The notes under the pieces are model-generated. The model did not search any database, was not told the origin of the DNA, and saw nothing but the letters and a program-made list of their open reading frames with translations. A stretch of DNA of 30,973 bases from an uncultured Bacilli bacterium (GTDB lineage: Bacteria; Bacillota_I; Bacilli_A; RFN20; CAG-826): contig CAKPJO010000004.1 in the NCBI GenBank assembly GCA_934162685.1, positions 1 to 30,973 on the forward strand. The letters are read 5' to 3'. Within the stretch, counting starts at the first letter, position 1, and each line of letters starts with the position of its first letter. Below are positions 1 through 5,763 of the stretch, in pieces. The position numbers and the translations under genes are program-made.

Positions 1-154
1 ATAAGCTTAATGTATCATTTTCATCTATATAATTATTGCTTATTTTTTCTTGAAATTTAGAATAAATTAAATTAATTTGTGACTTAACTAAATATTCTTT
101 TATTGAAAAAAAGAATATCTTATATTACACTAATTTTGACATGGAGATGATTAT
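1..154. other. AT-rich leader region with a hairpin, no certain gene
   Basis: No gene can be assigned. The plus strand is open from base 1 to a TAG at 58-60, and one minus-strand frame is open from about 124 to the left edge but has no ATG, GTG or TTG start. Either could be chance in such AT-rich DNA. A perfect 10-bp inverted repeat lies at 92-101 and 109-118 with a 7-nt loop. It has no U-run after it, so it looks more like an operator or leader hairpin than a terminator. Confidence 0.4.
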
Positions 155-649
155 ATGTTTTTTACAATTAAGCAATTTCACAAAAAACATCATACAGAAC
201 TTTTAGTGATAGAAACTATTATTCTAGTAGGACTTATGACTTTGTTTGCTTTTCTTATTGGTGAAACTTTTTATAATAATGATGTAATAGAACGATCAAC
301 ATTTGGATTAAATTTTCAAGATGTTAATATTGTTAACTTAGTACCAGTGTTTTTAGGGGCTTTACAATTTATATTTATAATTGCGATTATCATTTTAAGA
401 AAATTAAAAGGTAATCCGATTTATGCAAAAAAGTGCTCACATGGATTATTCTATTTATCAATTGGATGCTTGGTTGTTGATTTTATTTTAATGATTATAT
501 TTTCTAACTATATGATGGAAACCGGATCTTTTATAAAAGAAACAGACCATAGAATTGGATTTATTATTCAAATTATTTTGCAAGCTCTATTAAGTTTTGA
601 CCTTTATGTTTGGAGAAGCGATTTTGGATTAGAGCAATATTACGGGTAG
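155..649 (+). CDS. Four-helix integral membrane protein of unknown function
   Basis: The 164-residue protein is not recognised. It has a short basic, His-rich cytoplasmic N-terminus (KQFHKKHH) and four hydrophobic segments at about residues 16-37, 57-82, 96-118 and 132-152. A loop with charged residues lies between helices 3 and 4. There is no cleavable signal peptide and no enzymatic motif. The start is supported by a GGAGATGA ribosome binding site about 5 bases upstream. It ends just before the promoter of the FMN riboswitch and has no terminator of its own. Its function is open; being next to ribU does not by itself imply a role in vitamin transport. Confidence 0.65.
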   Translation: MFFTIKQFHKKHHTELLVIETIILVGLMTLFAFLIGETFYNNDVIERSTFGLNFQDVNIVNLVPVFLGALQFIFIIAIIILRKLKGNPIYAKKCSHGLFYLSIGCLVVDFILMIIFSNYMMETGSFIKETDHRIGFIIQIILQALLSFDLYVWRSDFGLEQYYG

Positions 650-651
650 TA

Positions 652-679
652 TTGCATTTTACTAATTATGTATTATAAT
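652..679 (+). promoter_or_regulatory. Sigma-A-type promoter of the FMN riboswitch/ribU
   Basis: TTGCAT at 652-657 and TATAAT at 674-679 are separated by 16 bases. The predicted start near 686 coincides with the 5' strand of the riboswitch P1 helix, which supports the call. Confidence 0.65.
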
Positions 680-685
680 TATAAG

Positions 686-791
686 TACTTTAGGGACAGG
701 TGAAATTCCTTACCGGCGGTAAACTCCGCGAGCCGAAAGGTTGAACTGGTGCAATTCCAGTAGCGACAGTAAAGTCTGGATGAAAGAAGTA
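686..791 (+). ncRNA. FMN riboswitch (RFN element)
   Basis: This RNA leader binds flavin mononucleotide and turns down the downstream riboflavin transporter. The conserved RFN blocks are all visible in order: AGGGACAGGTGAAATTCC, ACCGGCGGTAAA, CCGCGAGCCGAAAGG, and GACAGTAAAGTCTGGATGAAAG. The P1 helix forms between TACTT at 686-690 and AAGTA at 787-791. The aptamer is followed directly by a terminator hairpin at 805-834 and by ribU, the classical arrangement in Firmicutes. Confidence 0.97.
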
Positions 792-804
792 AATTTGTTT
801 TTTT

Positions 805-834
805 GAGTCCCTAAAAAGAAAGGGGACTTTTTTT
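805..834 (+). terminator. Riboswitch expression-platform terminator that also covers the ribU ribosome binding site
   Basis: A 7-bp stem (805-811 with 823-829, one G-U pair) is followed by a run of seven Ts ending at 834, directly against the ribU ATG at 835. The only good Shine-Dalgarno sequence (AAAGGGG, 819-825) lies partly in the right arm of the stem. Folding could therefore both stop transcription and hide the ribosome binding site. Confidence 0.85.
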
Positions 835-1461
835 ATGGATTCTACTAAGCCAAAAATATTTACCACAAAATTTATGGTAAGAACCGCAATATTTTCCGCG
901 ATTGCAGCAATATTATATGTTGTGCCAGGACTTCAATTTAAATTACCATTCTTTTTAGCATTTTTAGAGGTACATTTTGATGAAATTCCGGCATTTATTG
1001 CCTCGTTTGCGTATGGCCCGTTATGTGGAATAATGGTTTTATTAATTAAGACAATTGTTAAGTTACCATTTACGCATACTGCAACTGTGGGAGAATTGTT
1101 GGATTTACTATATGGTATTGCCTTAATATTACCAGCAAGCTTGATTTATAAAAATCATCGCTCTTTAAAAGGAGCATTAATCGGTTTGCTAGTGGGGTTA
1201 TTAACACATCTATTAGTAACATTTGTTTGTTCTGCGACATTTGTAATTGATATGTATACTTTCTTTTATTCAACAATTACTAGTGATCAAATCTTGGCGT
1301 TAGCGCAACAACTTAATCCTAATGTTAGTGATGTACATGCATCTATTGCCTTTTATTGTTTCTTACCATTTAATGCTTTTAAAGATGCGCTTGTAATTAT
1401 AATAACAATTATTTTATATCCAAGAATTCGTTACTTTACTGAAAAACGTTATCAAAAATAA
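835..1461 (+). CDS. ribU: Riboflavin ECF transporter substrate-binding component RibU
   Basis: This is a 208-residue membrane S component of an energy-coupling factor transporter. It captures riboflavin and works with the shared EcfA/EcfA'/EcfT module, which is not in this window. About six hydrophobic helices are present. The family-typical segment around residues 43-80 (a carboxylate-IP motif, then YGPLCG and a Lys-Leu-Pro end) is visible. Length matches the family (about 190-210). The assignment is strongly supported by the FMN riboswitch that leads the transcript. The ATG at 835 is preceded by AAAGGGG nine bases upstream. A bidirectional terminator follows. Confidence 0.93.
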   Translation: MDSTKPKIFTTKFMVRTAIFSAIAAILYVVPGLQFKLPFFLAFLEVHFDEIPAFIASFAYGPLCGIMVLLIKTIVKLPFTHTATVGELLDLLYGIALILPASLIYKNHRSLKGALIGLLVGLLTHLLVTFVCSATFVIDMYTFFYSTITSDQILALAQQLNPNVSDVHASIAFYCFLPFNAFKDALVIIITIILYPRIRYFTEKRYQK

Positions 1462-1465
1462 AATG

Positions 1466-1513
1466 CAAATAAAAAATCCTGCGTTAAGAAATAATAATGC
1501 AGGACTTTTTATT
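1466..1513. terminator. Bidirectional terminator between ribU and ferredoxin
   Basis: TCCTGCgTTA at 1477-1486 pairs with TAATGCAGGA at 1495-1504 (one G-U pair, 8-nt loop). A T-run follows on the plus strand and an A-run precedes it, so it can serve both convergent genes. Confidence 0.85.
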
Positions 1514-1516
1514 TGA

Positions 1517-1696
1517 TTATTCAACTTCAATAGCTTGAGCTGGGCAGTTGCTAGCAGCGTCATTAGCTTCGTCAGTTGCTTCTTCAACGATTGCTTTTGC
1601 TTTGCCATCATCATCAAAATCAAATGATGTTGGTGCAATGCTTACGCAAAGACCACAACCAATGCATAAATCTTTGTTTACTCTTACTTTTGCCAT
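1517..1696 (-). CDS. fer: Small [4Fe-4S] ferredoxin
   Basis: This gene encodes 59 residues beginning MAKVRVNKDLCIGCGLC. The CxxCxxC motif (C11, C14, C17) and a distal Cys-Pro (C51) supply the four ligands for one [4Fe-4S] cluster. The rest is the acidic chain typical of soluble low-potential electron carriers. Size and layout resemble the short Thermotoga-type monocluster ferredoxins rather than the about 80-residue Bacillus Fer. It probably carries electrons for soluble redox enzymes; partners are not visible. The start follows an AAGGAG site, and a TTGAAA-17-TATAAT promoter lies at 1723-1751. It is divergent from the DtxR-type regulator gene, and palindromes lie between them. Confidence 0.93.
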   Translation of the reverse strand: MAKVRVNKDLCIGCGLCVSIAPTSFDFDDDGKAKAIVEEATDEANDAASNCPAQAIEVE

Positions 1697-1722
1697 TTTT
1701 CTAAACTCCTTTTGATACTAAA

Positions 1723-1751
1723 ATTATACTTTAGAATTAATGGCTTTTCAA
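1723..1751 (-). promoter_or_regulatory. Sigma-A-type promoter of ferredoxin
   Basis: On the minus strand TTGAAA (1751-1746) and TATAAT (1728-1723) are separated by exactly 17 bases, about 27 bases upstream of the ferredoxin start. Confidence 0.75.
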
Positions 1752-1775
1752 GGAATAAATGCACGATAAAATCTT

Positions 1776-1808
1776 AGTTATGACTAACTGTTTTTAGCCA
1801 CAGGCTAA
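1776..1808. promoter_or_regulatory. Two adjacent operator-like palindromes
   Basis: AGTTA-tgac-TAACT (1776-1789) and TTAGCC-aca-GGCTAA (1794-1808) lie between the two divergent promoters. Their TTAG/CTAA character resembles DtxR-family binding boxes (DtxR consensus TTAGGTTAGCCTAACC). That they bind the product of the adjacent regulator gene is inferred. Confidence 0.5.
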
Positions 1809-1815
1809 CTTTTAA

Positions 1816-1843
1816 TTGATATTTAATTTTTTATAAGTATAAT
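1816..1843 (+). promoter_or_regulatory. Sigma-A-type promoter of the DtxR-family regulator
   Basis: TTGATA (1816-1821) and TATAAT (1838-1843) are separated by 16 bases. The transcript would start near 1850, upstream of the palindrome at 1883-1902. Confidence 0.7.
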
Positions 1844-1882
1844 TAAAAGTGGTTCTTGTAAAGAACAATATTTTTTAATTTA

Positions 1883-1902
1883 TAGTTAGCGTGCACTAAC
1901 TA
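1883..1902. promoter_or_regulatory. Operator-like palindrome in the regulator's leader
   Basis: TAGTTAG-N6-CTAACTA is a perfect 7-bp inverted repeat just downstream of the predicted transcription start. A repressor bound here would block its own gene, so autoregulation is the simplest reading. Confidence 0.6.
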
Positions 1903-1927
1903 AGTGAAACTAAAAAAGGAGTAATAT

Positions 1928-2317
1928 ATGAGTTCATCAGAATTAAGATATTTGATTGCAACCAATGAGCTTACTAATCAAAAAGAATATGTAAAACAAA
2001 CGGATGTAGCAAATAAATTATGTGTGTCTAAAGTAAGTGCACACAATGCTTTAGAAAGATTATGCTTAAAGGGATTTATTTTAAAAGATCAGAGAAGCCT
2101 TGTTTTAACAAATCGCGGTAAAAAAATCTTAAACGAATATATAACTATCATTCATTTTATAGCGGCACACTTATCCTTGCACTGCGGAACGGCACCGGAT
2201 TTAGCATATGAAGATGCGCTTAACGCTACATGTGCATTTTCAGATGCAACTCGTAATAAAGTGGCAAATTTCATAAAATCTGGAATGGTAGGTGCGCATC
2301 ATGAGCCAGTCAAATAA
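1928..2317 (+). CDS. DtxR/MntR-family metal-dependent transcriptional regulator
   Basis: The 129-residue protein has a winged helix-turn-helix at about residues 6-65 (recognition region KLCVSKVSAHNALERL, then a LVLTNRGKK wing). A helical dimerisation domain follows, with His and acidic residues (EYITIIHFIAAHL, AYEDALNATCAF). This is the layout of MntR/DtxR repressors, which bind Mn or Fe and then DNA. It is slightly shorter than MntR (about 142) and lacks the SH3-like third domain. The metal cannot be told from sequence alone. Start: ATG preceded by AAAGGAG. A perfect inverted repeat in its leader suggests autoregulation. Remains of ABC transporter genes follow directly, possibly a former regulated transporter. 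Confidence 0.82.
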   Translation: MSSSELRYLIATNELTNQKEYVKQTDVANKLCVSKVSAHNALERLCLKGFILKDQRSLVLTNRGKKILNEYITIIHFIAAHLSLHCGTAPDLAYEDALNATCAFSDATRNKVANFIKSGMVGAHHEPVK

Positions 2318-2319
2318 TA

Positions 2320-2463
2320 ATGAGTAAAGATATGATTGATAAAGAATTATTTAAACTTATTGGCGGAAATAAGAAATATATATTTATTGCAGTTTTATTA
2401 CAAATAATAGGTTTAGTTGCTAATGTTACGATTACTGGTAGTGTTTGCTATGCAACATATTAA
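2320..2463 (+). pseudogene. N-terminal remnant of an ABC exporter (CydC/D-like)
   Basis: A 47-codon frame begins with ATG two bases after the regulator gene and runs MSKDMIDKELFKLIGG, then a hydrophobic helix, before stopping at TAA. The pattern of a basic segment with KLIGGNKKYI followed by one membrane helix resembles the start of ABC exporter membrane domains such as CydC/CydD, which normally continue for over 500 residues. Downstream frames are broken, so this is read as a decayed gene rather than a functional small membrane protein. The family call rests on a short stretch and is tentative. Confidence 0.55.
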
Positions 2464-2610
2464 GATGAATAAAAGCGCAGAAGAATTTAGAGTAATAACA
2501 ATGAAAGTTTTAGTTATGCAACTTGATAGCACGACAATTATGGATTTAGATGCCATGGTGGAGCGTGAGTAGGAATTGCCTAGCAATTTGTGGAATAGCA
2601 TTTTGAGGAT

Positions 2611-2739
2611 TAAACCCATGATAGACGTTGTGCTTCGGCATTATGTGATAAATCGATTTGGATTAAAAATGGAAAGACTTATAAGACTGGTGAAAAAGAA
2701 TTAGTTGATGAATTTTTCTTTTTAATCGGTAAAAAATAA
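2611..2739 (+). pseudogene. C-terminal remnant of an ABC transporter ATPase
   Basis: The frame open after the TAA at 2611-2613 reads T-H-D-R-R and then CDKSIWIKNGKTYKTGEKEL before a TAA at 2737-2739. The His of THD fits the H-loop of ABC ATPases, and the (C)D-K-IW-I-K-NG-K pattern fits the strand that follows it. Walker A, signature and Walker B regions are absent upstream. The region 2464-2610 has stops in all frames, although a short piece at 2465-2572 (ending DLDAMVERE) may be another scrap. The cytoplasmic ATPase type differs from the exporter-like fragment before it, so at least two genes may have decayed here. Confidence 0.5.
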
Positions 2740-2842
2740 ACAAATATAAGTGTCCGTAAATAAATTTAAGTGATTTTTCATTTTAATCTATCTTTTTTAT
2801 TTTAATTCTATTAAAATATTTAACGGACGGAGGATGGTTAGG

Positions 2843-3193
2843 ATGGAACGAGAAACACGTGAAAAGAAATATGCCAAACTTCGTGATGAGATAGAAAATA
2901 TTGACACCACAATATTAGAGAATATGGAAAGAAATAGAAATGAGAAAAAATCTTCTATTTTAAAAGAATCAATGCAACATTTAGCTAATGCTAAAAAAGT
3001 TGGTACTACATCTAATGATCTTTCAATTGAAGAAATTTTAAAAGCTCATACCGAGTATGTAAGTGTTAATAAAAATAATAATCATAAACAAGATTTTAAG
3101 GATAAAAAACTTAAAAGTATTTTGTGTGTGGCTATATGTATTATTCTTGTAATTGTTATTACAATTGTAATTATCTCGATTTTTAGGAGGTAA
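2843..3193 (+). CDS. Tail-anchored coiled-coil protein of unknown function
   Basis: This 116-residue protein is not recognised. A charged, Glu/Lys/Arg-rich helical region (residues about 1-80) is followed by a single C-terminal hydrophobic helix (about 92-113, ILCVAICIILVIVITIVIIS) and a basic FRR end. That predicts a tail anchor with the bulk in the cytoplasm. The start at 2843 is chosen because GGAGG (2829-2833) sits 9 bases upstream; an in-frame ATG at 2834 touches the Shine-Dalgarno and is unlikely. The cmk gene begins six bases after its stop, so the two are probably co-transcribed. Confidence 0.7.
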   Translation: MERETREKKYAKLRDEIENIDTTILENMERNRNEKKSSILKESMQHLANAKKVGTTSNDLSIEEILKAHTEYVSVNKNNNHKQDFKDKKLKSILCVAICIILVIVITIVIISIFRR

Positions 3194-3198
3194 CTTTT

Positions 3199-3873
3199 AT
3201 GAAAAAAATCGCTATTGCTATTGATGGACCTGCTGCAGCGGGTAAATCCACTATTGCAAAAAGAATTGCTAAAAAATTAGGATTCACGTATATCGATACA
3301 GGCGCTATGTATCGCGCCTTTACTTATTATGTATTAAAAAATGGAATTGACCCTCAAGATGAATTAGCCTCTTGTGCAGTTATTAATGAAGTTAATATAA
3401 CATTACTTCCTAATGACCATGTTTTATGTAACGACGAAGATGTAACTACTGTTATTAGAGAAAATGAAGTATCAAGAAATGTTTCTTATATTGCTTCTTA
3501 TAAGTCAATTAGACTTGCAATGGTTGAAGCTCAAAGAAAAATGGCAGAATCAACATCAGTAGTCATGGATGGAAGAGATATTGGCACATATGTTTTACCA
3601 AATGCCGAGGTAAAAATTTATCAAGTCGCATCAGTGGAAGCTCGTGCTGAAAGACGTTTAAAAGAGAATCAAGAGAAAAATATTCCTTGTGATTTAGAAA
3701 GCTTAATTAAAGATATCGAAAGAAGAGACTATATTGATTCTCATCGTGACTTTGCTCCTTTATGTAAAGCAGATGACGCAATTCTATTAGATACATCTTA
3801 TATGACAATTGAAGAAGTCGTTCAAGAAGTATTAAATATTATTGCTACTAAGGTAGGTAATATCAATGGCTAA
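3199..3873 (+). CDS. cmk: Cytidylate kinase
   Basis: Cmk transfers phosphate from ATP to CMP or dCMP in pyrimidine nucleotide recycling. The 224-residue protein has the P-loop IDGPAAAGKST at residues 8-18, the NMP-binding YIDTGAMYRAFT segment, DGRDIGTYVLP, and the Arg-rich lid RAERRLKE. Length is normal for the short Bacillus-type enzyme. An AGGAGG site precedes the ATG. Its last 8 bases overlap the start of der, so the two genes are translationally coupled. The pair cmk-der is also close together in B. subtilis. Confidence 0.97.
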   Translation: MKKIAIAIDGPAAAGKSTIAKRIAKKLGFTYIDTGAMYRAFTYYVLKNGIDPQDELASCAVINEVNITLLPNDHVLCNDEDVTTVIRENEVSRNVSYIASYKSIRLAMVEAQRKMAESTSVVMDGRDIGTYVLPNAEVKIYQVASVEARAERRLKENQEKNIPCDLESLIKDIERRDYIDSHRDFAPLCKADDAILLDTSYMTIEEVVQEVLNIIATKVGNING

Positions 3874-5173
3874 TGGTATTGTTGCAGTAGTGGGCTCACC
3901 TAATGTTGGTAAGTCAACTATCTTTAATCGAATTGTTGGTAAACGTCAATCTATCGTTGATGATGCAAGTGGCATAACTCGTGACCGAATTTATGCTAAA
4001 GCTAGCTGGTTAACAAAAGATTTCTCTATTGTTGATACTGGTGGAGTAGAATTAGAAAATCAACCATTCCAAAAACAAATTCGTGCTCAAGTTGAAATTG
4101 CTTTACAAGAAGCTGATGTTATTTTGTTTGTAGTTGACGGAAAAGTAGGAGTTACTAGAGAAGACCAAATAGTGGCCAGAATGCTTTATAAATCTAATAA
4201 ACCAATCGTTTTAGCGGTTAATAAGATTGACTCAGTAGAGCAAATGGATAATATCCATGAATTCTATGCTTTAGGACTTGGTGAACCAATCGCGGTATCG
4301 GGATCTCATGGTATTGGTATTGGCGATATTTTAGATAAAATTATTGCTTATTTACCAAATAAAACGATAAATGAAAAAGAAAATGTTATATCTTTTTCAC
4401 TTATTGGACGTCCAAATGTGGGAAAATCTAGTTTAGTTAATGCCATATTAAATCAAAATCGTGTTATTGTATCTAATGTTGAAGGAACAACAAGAGATGC
4501 TGTTGATACACCTTTTAAAAGAGATGGAAAAGACTATGTTATTATTGACACTGCTGGCCTTAAAAAACGTGGAAAAATTTATGAAGCAGTCGATAAGTAT
4601 AGTGCTTTAAGAGCATTAAGCGCAATTGATAGAAGCCAAATTGTTTTACTTGTTATTGATGCAGAAACAGGTATTCAAGAACAAGATAAACATGTAGTGG
4701 GTTACGCGATAGAAGCAAAAAAATCTATTATTATTGTTGTTAATAAATGGGATACAGTTGAAAAAAACGAAAAGACAATGGCGGAATTTACTAAAAAAGT
4801 TCGTGATGAATTTAAGTTCTTAGATTACGCTCCGATTGTATTTGTGTCAGCGTTAACTAAAGCAAGAATAAGTACAATTTATGATGAAATTGATGCTTGT
4901 TATGAAGCATTTAATACCCGTGTAGCTACATCAGTATTAAATGAGGTTATGCAAGATGCTCAAATCATGAACCCTGCTCCATATTTCAATGGTGGTAGAA
5001 TTAGAGTTTATTTTGCTAATCAAGTAAGTGTGTGTCCTCCAACATTCGTCTTATTTGTAAATGATCCAACATTTATGCATTTCTCTTATAGTAGATATAT
5101 TGAAAATCGTTTAAGAGATACATTTAATTTCTCAGGAACACCAATTAGTATTATTTGCCGCGAAAGAAAATAA
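3866..5173 (+). CDS. der: Ribosome-associated GTPase Der (EngA)
   Basis: Der is an essential GTPase with two G domains that helps mature the 50S ribosomal subunit. Domain 1 shows GSPNVGKST (about 10-18), DTGG and NKID. Domain 2 shows GRPNVGKSS (about 182-190), DTAG and NKWD. A KH-like C-terminal domain ends in ICRERK. The 435-residue length equals the B. subtilis protein. The ATG lies inside the end of cmk (8-base overlap). A hairpin without a U-run follows, so read-through into the spoVIF-like gene is possible. Confidence 0.98.
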   Translation: MANGIVAVVGSPNVGKSTIFNRIVGKRQSIVDDASGITRDRIYAKASWLTKDFSIVDTGGVELENQPFQKQIRAQVEIALQEADVILFVVDGKVGVTREDQIVARMLYKSNKPIVLAVNKIDSVEQMDNIHEFYALGLGEPIAVSGSHGIGIGDILDKIIAYLPNKTINEKENVISFSLIGRPNVGKSSLVNAILNQNRVIVSNVEGTTRDAVDTPFKRDGKDYVIIDTAGLKKRGKIYEAVDKYSALRALSAIDRSQIVLLVIDAETGIQEQDKHVVGYAIEAKKSIIIVVNKWDTVEKNEKTMAEFTKKVRDEFKFLDYAPIVFVSALTKARISTIYDEIDACYEAFNTRVATSVLNEVMQDAQIMNPAPYFNGGRIRVYFANQVSVCPPTFVLFVNDPTFMHFSYSRYIENRLRDTFNFSGTPISIICRERK

Positions 5174-5200
5174 CAAAATTAAACTCACCCGCATATTATA
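5173..5200 (+). promoter_or_regulatory. Possible sigma-K-like promoter element before the spoVIF-like gene
   Basis: AC at 5173-5174 and CATATTATA at 5192-5200 are separated by 17 bases, matching the B. subtilis sigma-K pattern AC-N16/17-CATANNNTA. Such short AT-rich motifs arise easily by chance here, and the expected transcript start would fall within the Shine-Dalgarno region. This is only a suggestion. Confidence 0.25.
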
Positions 5201-5211
5201 TTTTGGGTGAG
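5184..5211 (+). promoter_or_regulatory. Hairpin covering the spoVIF-like Shine-Dalgarno
   Basis: CTCACCC (5184-5190) pairs perfectly with GGGTGAG (5205-5211) across a 14-base loop. GGGTGA is the only ribosome binding site for the ATG at 5216, so in a read-through transcript from der the stem would hide it. No U-run follows, so it is not a typical terminator. Confidence 0.6.
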
Positions 5212-5215
5212 AAAT

Positions 5216-5452
5216 ATGGATGATTCAATTTTTGATAAGGTAGAAAAGAAAACTAATGTAAAGAAAGAAGATATATTAAAATTGGCCAAGTCAATATCTG
5301 GTAAAGATTTGAATGACGAAAGAGTACTTCGTTCTTTAATTAAAGATGTAGCAAAACTTGCAAATAAACCAGTATCAAAAGAAAAAGAAGAAAAAATTAT
5401 TAATGCGGTTAAAAAAGATAAAATTCCAAAAAATCTTAATAAGATAATATAA
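5216..5452 (+). CDS. SpoVIF-like sporulation protein
   Basis: The 78-residue protein MDDSIFDKVEKKTNVKKEDI resembles stage VI sporulation protein F (YjcC of B. subtilis). Shared traits as I recall the family are the (F)FDxVEKKTxVxKxDIxKLA start, the conserved LxxDEx-VRxLIxDVxxxAxKPVSKxKE centre, and an x(K)IPxxx end. SpoVIF is a mother-cell protein involved in late spore maturation and coat assembly. Start: ATG 5216 with GGGTGA five bases upstream, in preference to GTG 5207, which lies within that site. It is followed by a terminator and then, after a gap, by spoIVA, a fitting neighbour. Confidence 0.72.
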   Translation: MDDSIFDKVEKKTNVKKEDILKLAKSISGKDLNDERVLRSLIKDVAKLANKPVSKEKEEKIINAVKKDKIPKNLNKII

Positions 5453-5458
5453 TTATAA

Positions 5459-5486
5459 AGTCTAACTCAAGTGGTTAGGCTTTTTC
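5459..5486 (+). terminator. Rho-independent terminator after the spoVIF-like gene
   Basis: AGTCTAAC (5459-5466) pairs with GTTAGGCT (5474-5481, one G-U pair) around a 7-nt loop, followed by TTTTTC. Confidence 0.85.
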
Positions 5487-5653
5487 TTATTTAATGGGCA
5501 CATGCTTTATATTGAGGATTATTTAAATGTTATACCACTGAAGAAAAATGCAATAATTGCAAAAAAATCCAGTGGCATTATAAAATATGGATACTATATG
5601 AAATATTATGTTGCTATTTTGATAAATCATGCGCTTGTTATTAAAATAATTAG
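5487..5653 (+). other. Intergenic stretch with inverted repeats and a doubtful 54-codon frame
   Basis: The gap between the spoVIF-like gene and spoIVA is 311 bases. It holds CCACTG/CAGTGG (5535-5540 with 5570-5575), with TTATA/TATAA outer arms and a nested GCAAT/ATTGC, which could form a branched RNA hairpin. A frame from ATG 5502 to TGA 5664 encodes 54 Tyr/Ile/Lys-rich residues but has no Shine-Dalgarno. Together with the terminator at 5654 this could be a small RNA or small-peptide gene. The evidence is weak. Confidence 0.35.
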
Positions 5654-5716
5654 AAGAACAGATTGATTATTAATTATCAAATTTATTAATAATACTAATT
5701 TGTTGTTCTTTTTTTA
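5654..5716 (+). terminator. Long terminator hairpin upstream of spoIVA
   Basis: AAGAACA (5654-5660) pairs with TGTTCTT (5704-5710), and the inner arms ATTATTAAT (5666-5674) and ATTAATAAT (5685-5693) pair perfectly. A run of Ts follows. Because a terminator already follows the spoVIF-like gene, this second one implies either insulation of spoIVA or a separate short transcript starting in the gap. Confidence 0.7.
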
Positions 5717-5763
5717 TTTACTCCCTCATATCTATTAATAGCGATATTTAGGAGGTTTATTTT

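Noticed and set aside
1414..1638. 74-residue minus-strand frame
   Set aside because: It overlaps the true ferredoxin gene in another frame on the same strand, and has Leu/Lys-rich composition typical of a shadow frame.
2413..2619. 68-residue minus-strand frame in the decayed region
   Set aside because: Opposes the ABC transporter remains, has no good ribosome site and no recognisable motif.
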